Below, one piece after another: positions 1-6,321 of a stretch of 12,916 nucleotides of DNA. This stretch comes from Lachnospiraceae bacterium UBA1755 (GTDB taxonomy: Bacteria > Bacillota > Clostridia > Lachnospirales > Lachnospiraceae): positions 1-12,916 of the forward strand of contig DCHJ01000049.1 of the NCBI GenBank assembly GCA_002314805.1, read 5' to 3'. A program made the position numbers and the translations under genes. The notes under the pieces are model-generated. The model saw only the letters and a list, made by a program, of their open reading frames with translations, was not told the origin of the DNA and did no database searches. Position 1 is the stretch's first letter, and each line of letters starts with the position of its first letter.

Positions 1-981
1 TTCTCAATGATGAACTACTATCTCCCGCTCAAGGGCATTGCTGCTATGCACTGCTCAGCCAACACAGATATGAACGGCGAGAACACAGCGATCTTCTTCG
101 GACTTTCGGGCACAGGTAAGACAACGCTTTCAACAGATCCCAAGAGGCTCCTTATCGGTGATGACGAGCATGGCTGGGACGACAACGGTGTATTCAACTT
201 CGAGGGCGGCTGCTACGCTAAGGTTATCAATCTCGACAAGGATTCAGAGCCTGATATCTACAATGCGATCAAGAGAGATGCTCTTCTTGAGAACGTTACA
301 CTTGATGAGGACGGAAAGATCGATTTCGCTGACAAGAGCGTAACAGAGAATACACGTGTATCTTATCCGATCAATCATATTGAGAATATAGTACGTCCTG
401 TATCGGCAGCGCCGGAAGCAAAGAATGTTATCTTCCTTTCAGCAGATGCATTCGGAGTACTTCCTCCTGTATCGATCCTTACACCGGAGCAGTGCCAGTA
501 CTACTTCCTTTCAGGCTTCACAGCTAAGCTTGCAGGTACAGAGCGCGGTATCACAGAGCCTACACCTACATTCTCGGCATGCTTCGGACAGGCATTCCTT
601 GAGCTTCATCCGACAAAGTATGCTCAGGAGCTCGTAAAGAGAATGGAGAAGAGCGGAGCTAAGGCTTATCTTGTAAATACAGGCTGGAACGGCACAGGCA
701 AGAGGATCTCAATCAAGGATACAAGAGGTATCATTGATGCTATACTTAACGGTGATATCAAGAACGTTGAGACAAAGAAGATCCCGTATTTCAACTTTGA
801 AGTACCTGTAGAGCTCAAGGGCGTTGACACTAATATCCTCGATCCCCGCAATACATATGCTGATCCTGCACAGTGGGATGAGAAGGCTAAGGATCTTGCG
901 GGAAGATTTATCAAGAACTTTGCAAAATATGAGTCAAATGAGGCTGGCAAGGCTCTTGTGGCAGCAGGTCCGCAGCTTTGA
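1..981 (+). CDS. pckA: Phosphoenolpyruvate carboxykinase (ATP), 3' part
   Basis: This enzyme interconverts oxaloacetate plus ATP with PEP, CO2 and ADP, in the cytosol; in fermentative anaerobes it often runs towards oxaloacetate. The frame is open from base 1, so the gene starts upstream. About 326 residues are visible, against a usual 530-540, so roughly 200 N-terminal residues are missing. Counting from the Met at base 7, the kinase-1a P-loop GLSGTGKTTLS is at residues 32-42 and the kinase-2 metal-binding LIGDDEHGW at 49-57. A conserved substrate-site segment (YYLPLKGIAAMHCSANTD) precedes them. Later family segments are TEPTPTFSACFGQAFLELHP and NTGWNGTGKR, the latter in the short form I associate with Lachnospiraceae. 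The codon choice is strongly biased (aca, gct, ctt, gag, aag), which suggests high expression. No strong terminator is visible after the stop. Confidence 0.96.
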   Translation, partial: FSMMNYYLPLKGIAAMHCSANTDMNGENTAIFFGLSGTGKTTLSTDPKRLLIGDDEHGWDDNGVFNFEGGCYAKVINLDKDSEPDIYNAIKRDALLENVTLDEDGKIDFADKSVTENTRVSYPINHIENIVRPVSAAPEAKNVIFLSADAFGVLPPVSILTPEQCQYYFLSGFTAKLAGTERGITEPTPTFSACFGQAFLELHPTKYAQELVKRMEKSGAKAYLVNTGWNGTGKRISIKDTRGIIDAILNGDIKNVETKKIPYFNFEVPVELKGVDTNILDPRNTYADPAQWDEKAKDLAGRFIKNFAKYESNEAGKALVAAGPQL

Positions 982-995
982 TCCACTTTGATCCG
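976..995. repeat. 10-bp tandem duplication at the pckA stop
   Basis: Two adjacent copies of CTTTGATCC(A/G), at 976-985 and 986-995, span the TGA stop codon of pckA. The second copy lies outside the gene. It is probably a small slippage duplication with no evident role. Confidence 0.6.
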
Positions 996-1012
996 GGTAA
1001 GGGTATAAAATA

Positions 1013-1041
1013 TTGCAAACCTGACCTGTATACCGTATTAT
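1013..1041 (+). promoter_or_regulatory. Candidate promoter for the zinc-ribbon gene
   Basis: TTGCAA at 1013-1018, a 17-bp spacer and TATTAT at 1036-1041 give a plausible sigma-A promoter, with a start near 1048. It overlaps an inverted repeat, GGTATA (1002-1007) and TATACC (1029-1034), which could be an operator. If used, the mRNA has a leader of about 210 nt before the gene at 1259. Confidence 0.45.
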
Positions 1042-1047
1042 AGGGTA

Positions 1048-1258
1048 AGAGACAGCTTTCCATGTCTTGGACCTTTTCGGTATGACCGGTGCAGAGTACC
1101 GTCACGGATCTGTTTTTCTGTGACGCGAATAAAAAGAAATGCAGCAGAGGAACCGGAAACGGTTCCTTTCTGTTATCCGGACAGCACAGCGGGACTGATG
1201 GCAGGAATGCAGGAGACAGAGGGAAAAGTGAAGCTGTGAGGCGGAGAGGAGACCAGAT
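1048..1258 (+). promoter_or_regulatory. Long structured 5' leader of the zinc-ribbon gene
   Basis: This stretch has no credible gene but several hairpins. AGACA/TGTCT lies near 1050-1067. CGTCAC at 1100-1105 faces GTGACG at 1120-1125. A strong hairpin has arms 1149-1155 and 1160-1166 (GGAACCG/CGGTTCC) closed by a GAAA tetraloop, extendable by three pairs and followed by TTT. The last one could end readthrough from pckA or act as an attenuator, but its U-run is short. I do not recognise a known riboswitch class here. Confidence 0.35.
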
Positions 1259-2935
1259 ATGAAATATTGTACAAATTGCGGTGCCGGCCTTGATGATGAT
1301 GCGGGATTCTGTACGGAATGCGGAGCGAAACAGGGCAGTGCTGATCCGGGCAGCGTAACAGGCGATTTCCAAAACAATGACAATAACGGATTTTCAGGTG
1401 ATATCACCGGAGATGTCCCGGACGGAACTCAGGATGGTGCATACAGAGACATATACAATGACGTTCCTGCTGCAGCGCCCAAAAAACCATTCTTTAAGCG
1501 TCCGCTGGGGATAGTGGTTATCGTCGTGGCAGCACTTTTAGTGGCAGGCGGTATAGTCTTTGCCTGTGTGATGGGCAGCCCCAAGGTGATGCTTGCGAGG
1601 GCAGCAATGAACACAGCCAGGGATGTACAGCAGATCAAGGTATTAAAGTTTATGAATGCTGTGGGTGAAGAGGGCTCGGTGACCGTCTCTGTTAATCTGG
1701 ATGAGATCCTGGAAAGCTATGGTATTGATGTCAAGGGAGATCTTGTATGTACGGAGTATTTTGATAAGAGTAAGTCAAGTACTGCCATTACCGCCGATCT
1801 GAAGGTTCATGGCTCATCTGCTGCAGATGCGACTCTGTGGGTTAGTCCGGAATCATTGATAGTCAATTCCAAGGTGCTGCTGGGTAAGGATGCATACGGA
1901 ATCGGAGTAGCAGCTATCCCCAAAAACATCAAGGGCAGTGACCTGGGAGATGTGATACCGGATGATGTTTATGATGCAATTGATGAAGCCGATCCGAGAA
2001 TATTTGAGTCTGAGGAGGAATGCAGACAGATCATCACAGATTATTTCTCGGATGTCGCGCAGCATTTCTATGCACAGGCACTCAAGAATGCCGAATTCAG
2101 TAAGTCTTCCGACAGTGTCGATTTTGCCAGCTCAAGTGTAAAGGCAACGGTTGTTACTATGACTATTGATGAGGACATAATGCAGGATGCACTTAAGGAT
2201 ACAATAAAGTACGCCGAAAAGGACGAAAAATTCGATGAGGCAAGGGATCTGCTTGCGAGCTATCTTGAATTCTGCGCAATAGCAGCAGGGGAGGATGATG
2301 CTGACGGTGAGGATCTGCTGGACGAGCTTTTTGAGGAACTGGACGATGCGGCTGATGAACTGGATAATATGGAGGTGGAATCCAGATTCTATATTTACAG
2401 ATCACGCCTCGTCAAGGCAGAGATAGAGGATTCCAAAACCGACAGTGAGGTGAGTATTACACTTGGACCCGATCCGTCAGATCCGGAGCTTTGTGAGATT
2501 ACAATATATTCGGATTATTCCGATGGTGATTCATACAGAGAAGAGATAGACATATGCATGGGCTGGGAGGTTGAGACCAATACTGCTTCCGAATATGAAG
2601 CGAGTCTGTATGTGAAGGAGTACGGCAGAAAGAACCGCATGGACATCTCATGGGACAGGAAGAACGGTGATTTTTCTGCCAAGGTAAAGGATCTGGGGAC
2701 TCTCAGCGGAACCATGAATACTTCCAAGGATGAAGTGGAGCTTTCATTGGAAAAGGTAAAGGTTTTCGGTGATAAGCAGGATCTTGAGATATCCATACTT
2801 CTTAAGACTAAGGACAGCATGCCACAGGCTCCGGAATACACGGAGATCCTGAAGATGGACAGGGATGAACTGGAAGAGGTTGGAAGAGATGTGATCGACG
2901 GTCTCGAAGACGTAATGGATGAGCTGGAGGAATAG
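1259..2935 (+). CDS. Membrane-anchored zinc-ribbon protein of unknown function
   Basis: This is a 558-residue protein with an N-terminal double-CxxC zinc ribbon: C4, C7, C18 and C21 in MKYCTNCGAG and GFCTECGAKQ. A low-complexity linker rich in G, D and N covers about residues 25-80. One transmembrane helix lies at about 83-105, after the basic stop KKPFFKR. The remaining 450 residues should lie outside the membrane. They are strongly acidic, with a D/E-rich stretch near residues 343-375 and an acidic C-terminus, and show alternating beta-like segments. This layout is common in Clostridia among zinc-ribbon proteins of undefined role, some of them thought to sense or bind at the envelope. The start has an AGGAG site at 1247-1251, seven bases upstream. 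It appears monocistronic, with a candidate promoter at 1013 and a hairpin after the gene. Confidence 0.85.
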   Translation: MKYCTNCGAGLDDDAGFCTECGAKQGSADPGSVTGDFQNNDNNGFSGDITGDVPDGTQDGAYRDIYNDVPAAAPKKPFFKRPLGIVVIVVAALLVAGGIVFACVMGSPKVMLARAAMNTARDVQQIKVLKFMNAVGEEGSVTVSVNLDEILESYGIDVKGDLVCTEYFDKSKSSTAITADLKVHGSSAADATLWVSPESLIVNSKVLLGKDAYGIGVAAIPKNIKGSDLGDVIPDDVYDAIDEADPRIFESEEECRQIITDYFSDVAQHFYAQALKNAEFSKSSDSVDFASSSVKATVVTMTIDEDIMQDALKDTIKYAEKDEKFDEARDLLASYLEFCAIAAGEDDADGEDLLDELFEELDDAADELDNMEVESRFYIYRSRLVKAEIEDSKTDSEVSITLGPDPSDPELCEITIYSDYSDGDSYREEIDICMGWEVETNTASEYEASLYVKEYGRKNRMDISWDRKNGDFSAKVKDLGTLSGTMNTSKDEVELSLEKVKVFGDKQDLEISILLKTKDSMPQAPEYTEILKMDRDELEEVGRDVIDGLEDVMDELEE

Positions 2936-3007
2936 CGGAAGCAATCAATACACCGGGCTTTGACTGTGTCCGGCAGAATCATCTTAACAAATCGACAAAT
3001 CATCTTC

Positions 3008-3032
3008 ATCGGAGTGCTATTGGCACTCCGAT
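3008..3032 (+). terminator. Terminator-like hairpin after the zinc-ribbon gene
   Basis: A 10-bp perfect stem has arms 3008-3017 (ATCGGAGTGC) and 3023-3032 (GCACTCCGAT), with a five-base loop. The tail, TGTAATATG, lacks a proper U-run, so termination may be weak or need help. Its loop and 3' arm also carry the -35 box of the next promoter. Confidence 0.6.
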
Positions 3033-3048
3033 TGTAATATGATATATT
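3020..3048 (+). promoter_or_regulatory. Sigma-A promoter of the putative 6S RNA
   Basis: TTGGCA at 3020-3025, an exact 17-bp spacer and TATATT at 3043-3048 place the transcription start near 3055. The -35 box lies inside the upstream hairpin. A start there puts the 5' end just before the first segment that pairs with the 3' end of the structured RNA. Confidence 0.6.
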
Positions 3049-3054
3049 ATAACT

Positions 3055-3260
3055 GCAGGAAAACTGCGACCTGAGGTGTACGACAACCCTGCCATCATTT
3101 GAACCTACATTTTGATATAAGGGCAGCCAATATGATTTTTGCGGATGTCAGGCCTCTTACGGCATGTTCCGGGCAAATTGGTAGGCAGATGCACGACTGA
3201 GGCAGCCCCCCTGGCAAGGCTAGGGCGTCAAATTGGCAGGACCGGCACTTCGGGTCTTTT
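3055..3260 (+). ncRNA. ssrS: Putative 6S RNA, about 205 nt
   Basis: 6S RNA mimics an open promoter and binds sigma-A RNA polymerase, changing transcription in stationary phase. The transcript would fold into one long interrupted hairpin, as 6S does. CCTG 3070-3073 pairs with CAGG 3237-3240; GAC 3082-3084 with GTC 3227-3229; CCCT 3087-3090 with AGGG 3222-3225; GCC 3091-3093 with GGC 3218-3220. An open bubble follows (3094-3120 against 3209-3217). Then GGGC-A-GCC 3121-3128 pairs with GGC-A-GCCC 3201-3208, and an apical hairpin covers about 3138-3177. The 5' bubble strand contains ACCTACATTTTGA, which resembles the ACCUAG-UUUUGA template segment I recall for product RNA synthesis on Bacillus subtilis 6S-1. 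It has its own promoter, and it ends at GACC 3240-3243/GGTC 3253-3256 followed by TTTT. The length fits the family. No homology search was possible, and another structured RNA class remains possible. Confidence 0.7.
3240..3260 (+). terminator. Terminator at the 3' end of the putative 6S RNA
   Basis: GACC (3240-3243) and GGTC (3253-3256) form a short GC-rich stem, directly followed by four T residues at 3257-3260. The ribosome binding site of the next gene follows at once, so incomplete termination could give readthrough mRNA for the AI-2E gene group. Confidence 0.5.
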
Positions 3261-3261
3261 C

Positions 3262-3279
3262 AGGAGATCAGAGTATATG
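3262..3279 (+). promoter_or_regulatory. Ribosome binding site that fixes the AI-2E gene start
   Basis: AGGAG at 3262-3266 sits ten bases before the ATG at 3277. It begins one base after the T-run of the putative RNA terminator, so no room is left for a separate promoter between them. Confidence 0.65.
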
Positions 3280-4401
3280 TGGGAATCCATAAAAACCTTC
3301 TTTGATACGATGGGAAATGCATTGGCTCCGTTTGCGTACGGTATGGCCTTTGCATTTTTACTGTGCCCCCTATACAATGTTCTTAACAAAAAACTGAATA
3401 AGATCCTGAGCTCCTTTATCTGCCTGCTTGCAATGCTTGCGATCTGTGCACTCTTTGCATTGCTGCTTATACCACAGGTGGTTGACAGTGTTTCGGAGCT
3501 GATCTCCAAAGCACCGGAGCTGGCAGCGTCCCTGGATGCTTTTACAGAGGGTGTGCTCGGAAGGAACCCGAATATCGGAGAAATAGTCAGCAAGTATTAT
3601 TCCGGTGTGGAGGCCGCCTTTAACGACTGGTTTGAGGACTCCTTCATACCCAATATCTCCAACTACCTCAGTGCGTTCTCTTCCGGACTGATCAGTGTGG
3701 TATTGGTGTTCAAGAATTGTGCCATCGGTCTCATTGTAATGGTCTATTTTCTCAACATGAAGGATGTCACAAAATGCAGAGCGATCAAGATGGTATATGG
3801 ATTGCTTCCGCTGGATCGGGCCAATCTGTTTATTGAGGACTGCAGGTATACATATCAGGTCTTCAATGATTTCCTGATCGGCAAGATCATAGATTCGGCT
3901 ATCATAGGGCTCCTCACGTTCATCGTGACGTATCTTCTTCAGATACCCTATGCGGCACTGGTTTCCATCATAGTCGGTGTTACCAATATCATTCCGTTTT
4001 TCGGACCGTTTATCGGAGCTATCCCGTGTGCGCTGCTTATTCTTGTAGTATCGCCGGTAAAATGTCTTATCTTTATCGCTGCGATCTTCATTATCCAGCA
4101 GCTTGACGGCAATATCATCGGTCCCAAGATACTTGGGCAGAAGGTTGGGGTATCCAGCTTCTGGGTGCTGTTCTCGATACTGTTTTTCGGAGGACTCTTC
4201 GGATTTGTCGGGATGATAATCGCAGTTCCCGTTTTTGCTGTGATCTACAGGATCGTGAAGAGACACATATATAAGAAACTATCGGCCAGAGATCTTTCCA
4301 CTGATACGGAGGATTACATACGGCTTGAAAAAATAGATGAAGAAACAAAGGAGTATATAAGAAAAAATGGCAAAGACACTACTGGAGATATGGAGAGATG
4401 A
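3277..4401 (+). CDS. AI-2E family (PF01594) transporter-like membrane protein
   Basis: This 374-residue polytopic membrane protein belongs to the AI-2E/YdiK/PerM family, whose members export autoinducer-2 or small ions or are uncharacterised. The substrate here is unknown. Hydrophobic segments lie at about 13-31, 45-66, 136-158, 205-224, 226-256, 259-273 and 295-325, with an extracytoplasmic amphipathic region at 67-135. The family hallmark QQLDGNIIGPKILG is at 274-287. I chose the ATG at 3277 because AGGAG (3262-3266) lies ten bases upstream. The frame stays open to a TTG at 3139, but that stretch codes a basic, non-hydrophobic sequence and is the structured RNA. Relatives usually have one more N-terminal transmembrane helix, which is absent here. 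The 3' end overlaps the next gene by 35 bp, so it is first in an operon with the SEC-C, methyltransferase and DUF5662 genes. Confidence 0.88.
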   Translation: MWESIKTFFDTMGNALAPFAYGMAFAFLLCPLYNVLNKKLNKILSSFICLLAMLAICALFALLLIPQVVDSVSELISKAPELAASLDAFTEGVLGRNPNIGEIVSKYYSGVEAAFNDWFEDSFIPNISNYLSAFSSGLISVVLVFKNCAIGLIVMVYFLNMKDVTKCRAIKMVYGLLPLDRANLFIEDCRYTYQVFNDFLIGKIIDSAIIGLLTFIVTYLLQIPYAALVSIIVGVTNIIPFFGPFIGAIPCALLILVVSPVKCLIFIAAIFIIQQLDGNIIGPKILGQKVGVSSFWVLFSILFFGGLFGFVGMIIAVPVFAVIYRIVKRHIYKKLSARDLSTDTEDYIRLEKIDEETKEYIRKNGKDTTGDMER

Positions 4402-4879
4402 GGCCTACGGCGACGGTACTAATACCAGAGAAAGAGCAAAGCTCTGGAAGGATTATTTCGCAAAGGAAAAAGAGATCTATGCACAGCTGCTTGAGGATCA
4501 TACCAGGGTTACAGAGGGTACTGTAAAGGGACTGGCAGAGCAGTTTGGCACGGATATTAAGATAATGACGGGCTTCCTTGACGGTATCGATGACAGTCTC
4601 AGAAAGAGCAACGGTCTTGATAAGCTTAAGGAGACAAGCAAGGTAAAGCTGGATATAGATCCTGAGAAGCTTTATAAGAACATGGTCGCTGCCAAGGCGG
4701 ACTGGCTTTATAACCTTCCTCAGTGGGAAAAGATCTATGATGAGGATAAACGCAAGGCCCTTTTAAAGGAGCAGCGCATGAGCGGTACAGTTGTCAAGGA
4801 CAAGAAGATCCAGAGAAACGATCCGTGTCCGTGCGGTTCGGGAAAGAAGTATAAGTACTGCTGCGGAAAGAACGCATAG
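4367..4879 (+). CDS. SEC-C motif protein
   Basis: This small 170-residue protein ends in a canonical SEC-C zinc-binding tail, NDPCPCGSGKKYKYCCGKNA at residues 151-170. The ligands are C154, C156, C165 and C166. This tail was first seen at the C-terminus of SecA, where it binds zinc and contacts SecB or ribosomes, and it is also found alone in many small proteins. The rest (residues 1-150) is helical, charged and without a recognised domain. Similar stand-alone SEC-C proteins are common in Lachnospiraceae. The start overlaps the end of the AI-2E gene by 35 bp, with AAGGAG at 4348-4353. One base separates its stop from the next gene's start, so translation is probably coupled. The partner or target is unknown. 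Confidence 0.88.
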   Translation: MAKTLLEIWRDEAYGDGTNTRERAKLWKDYFAKEKEIYAQLLEDHTRVTEGTVKGLAEQFGTDIKIMTGFLDGIDDSLRKSNGLDKLKETSKVKLDIDPEKLYKNMVAAKADWLYNLPQWEKIYDEDKRKALLKEQRMSGTVVKDKKIQRNDPCPCGSGKKYKYCCGKNA

Positions 4880-4880
4880 G

Positions 4881-5624
4881 GTGTACAACGAATTCGCGGA
4901 AATCTACGATAGCTTTATGGATAATGTCCCGTACGATATTTGGTGTGAGCAGACGCTTTCGATACTTAATACGTACGGGATTTCTTCAGGTATCATCGCG
5001 GAGCTTGGATGCGGCACAGGAGCGCTTGCGGAACGGCTGGCGGCAAAGGGCTTTGACATGATAGGCATCGATAATTCGGAAGAGATGCTCATGGAAGCGG
5101 TGAGAAAGCGGGAAGAGAGCGGTCACGATATCCTGTATCTCTGTCAGGACATGAGAGAGTTTGAACTTTTCGGCACCTGCCGGGCGATAATAAGCAGATG
5201 TGACAGCCTCAACTATATCACGGAAATGAAAGATCTTACGGAAGTATTCAGGCTGGTCAATAACTATCTTGATCCGAAGGGGCTCTTCATCTTTGATCTC
5301 AAGACGGAATTCATGTATAGGAATATCCTGGGGCAGAACGTATTCACACGTTCAACGGATGATGCTACCTATGTGTGGGATAATTATTATGATGAGGAGA
5401 CCGGGATCAATGAATACGATCTGACTCTTTTCATACGTGAAGGGAAGCTTTTCAGACGCAGTATCGAGACTCATCAGCAGAGAGCCTACAGCATTGATGA
5501 GGTAAAGCAGGCGGCAGCGGCAGCGGGTCTTAAATGGCTCGGAATATGGGATGCTGATACAGAGGAAGAAGTAACGGAGGATACTGCCAGGTATCTGGCA
5601 GTATTGCAGGAGAATGGAAAATAA
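4881..5624 (+). CDS. Class I SAM-dependent methyltransferase
   Basis: This 247-residue protein has a Rossmann-type methyltransferase fold. Motif I, AELGCGTGALAERLA, starts at about residue 40, and the acidic residue D64 (GIDNSEEML) would bind the ribose of S-adenosylmethionine. CQDMREF and RCDSLNYI follow as the usual post-motif strands, and the opening YNEFAEIYDSFM is typical of this subfamily. I chose the GTG at 4881, one base after the SEC-C stop, because homologous sequence begins there. The frame extends upstream to an ATG at 4791, but that part is an out-of-frame reading of the SEC-C tail. The acceptor substrate cannot be told from the sequence. The gene overlaps the next one by 11 bp, so it lies mid-operon. 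Confidence 0.9.
   Translation: MYNEFAEIYDSFMDNVPYDIWCEQTLSILNTYGISSGIIAELGCGTGALAERLAAKGFDMIGIDNSEEMLMEAVRKREESGHDILYLCQDMREFELFGTCRAIISRCDSLNYITEMKDLTEVFRLVNNYLDPKGLFIFDLKTEFMYRNILGQNVFTRSTDDATYVWDNYYDEETGINEYDLTLFIREGKLFRRSIETHQQRAYSIDEVKQAAAAAGLKWLGIWDADTEEEVTEDTARYLAVLQENGK
5608..5616 (+). promoter_or_regulatory. Ribosome binding site with unusual 1-nt spacing
   Basis: AGGAG at 5608-5612 is followed after one base by the ATG at 5614. Normal spacing is 5-10 bases. No in-frame start lies further downstream near enough, so ribosomes ending the methyltransferase at 5624 probably re-initiate. Confidence 0.5.
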
Positions 5625-6321
5625 TACTCAGGACAGGAATGCAAAGCCGCATTTTGACACCACTATCACAGGTAAGAAGATCGCGGGACATTTTAAGACC
5701 ATCACCAGGCATAAGCTGATGGTTACTGATCTGTGCCTTAAGGTGGGGCTTACAAAGCAGGGACTCCTGCATGATCTGTCAAAATATGAGCCGGTTGAGT
5801 TCATCACAGGAGCAAGATATTATTCCGGTGATCACAGTCCCAATGCAGATGAGAAGAAGGATAAGGGCTACAGTGATGCCTGGCTCCATCATAAGGGCAG
5901 GAACAGGCATCATTTTGAGTATTGGATGGATATTCAGCATAAGGAAGGCGACAGCGGTACTGTCTTGTTCAATGCCAAGATGCCGCTCAGATATGTGCTG
6001 GAGATGGCATGCGACCGTATAGCAGCCTGCAAGGTATATCACGGCAGCCATTATTCGGACAGAGATCCGTGGGCATACTATTCATTCATGTATTCTGTTG
6101 TGGGGCCTCATATGCATGCGGAGACCAGTGCCCTGCTTGAGGATATCCTCCAGATGCTGGCAGAGCGGGGTGAGAAAAAAGCCCTGGTGTTTATGAGATG
6201 GCTCCTTAAGCATCCGGATGTTTATGAGGGCAGAACATATAAGAGGAGATTACCTTTAAATTATTCAGGTCAAGATATTGAGGAAGAGTATAGAAGACTC
6301 CGCTCCCATAATCCTTACTGA
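5614..6321 (+). CDS. DUF5662 family protein (HD-like His/Asp pattern)
   Basis: This 235-residue protein matches what I know of the DUF5662 family, seen in Clostridia and without an established function. It is rich in possible metal ligands, arranged somewhat like an HD phosphohydrolase: H33 (TRHKLM), H53-D54 (GLLHDLSKYEP), H92-H93 and H99-H100 (LHHKGRNRHHFEYW). A helical C-terminal half follows. It has no signal peptide or membrane segment. The ATG at 5614 overlaps the methyltransferase by 11 bp, and the AGGAG at 5608-5612 is only one base away, which is unusually close. No other start exists in frame, so initiation probably relies on coupling. It is the last gene of the AI-2E/SEC-C/methyltransferase group, followed by a strong terminator. 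Its last 116 bp overlap a minus-strand gene. HD-type hydrolase activity is only a guess. Confidence 0.8.
   Translation: MENNTQDRNAKPHFDTTITGKKIAGHFKTITRHKLMVTDLCLKVGLTKQGLLHDLSKYEPVEFITGARYYSGDHSPNADEKKDKGYSDAWLHHKGRNRHHFEYWMDIQHKEGDSGTVLFNAKMPLRYVLEMACDRIAACKVYHGSHYSDRDPWAYYSFMYSVVGPHMHAETSALLEDILQMLAERGEKKALVFMRWLLKHPDVYEGRTYKRRLPLNYSGQDIEEEYRRLRSHNPY

Noticed and set aside
1048..1258. Known riboswitch in the zinc-ribbon leader
   Set aside because: I could not match conserved cores of the FMN, cobalamin, lysine, glycine, c-di-GMP or T-box classes.
911..1407. Minus-strand frames over the pckA end and the zinc-ribbon start
   Set aside because: They cross two supported genes and the leader, with no ribosome binding site and no family resemblance.
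3139..3276. N-terminal extension of the AI-2E protein from a TTG at 3139
   Set aside because: It has no ribosome binding site, codes a basic non-hydrophobic peptide unlike the family, and lies within the structured RNA. The ATG at 3277 has a good AGGAG.
3370..4266. 298-codon minus-strand frame opposite the AI-2E gene
   Set aside because: It is a shadow frame: a charged mirror of membrane-helix codons, with no ribosome binding site or domain.
4791..4880. Upstream ATG start for the methyltransferase
   Set aside because: The extra 30 residues are an arginine-rich out-of-frame reading of the SEC-C gene. Family similarity begins at the GTG at 4881.
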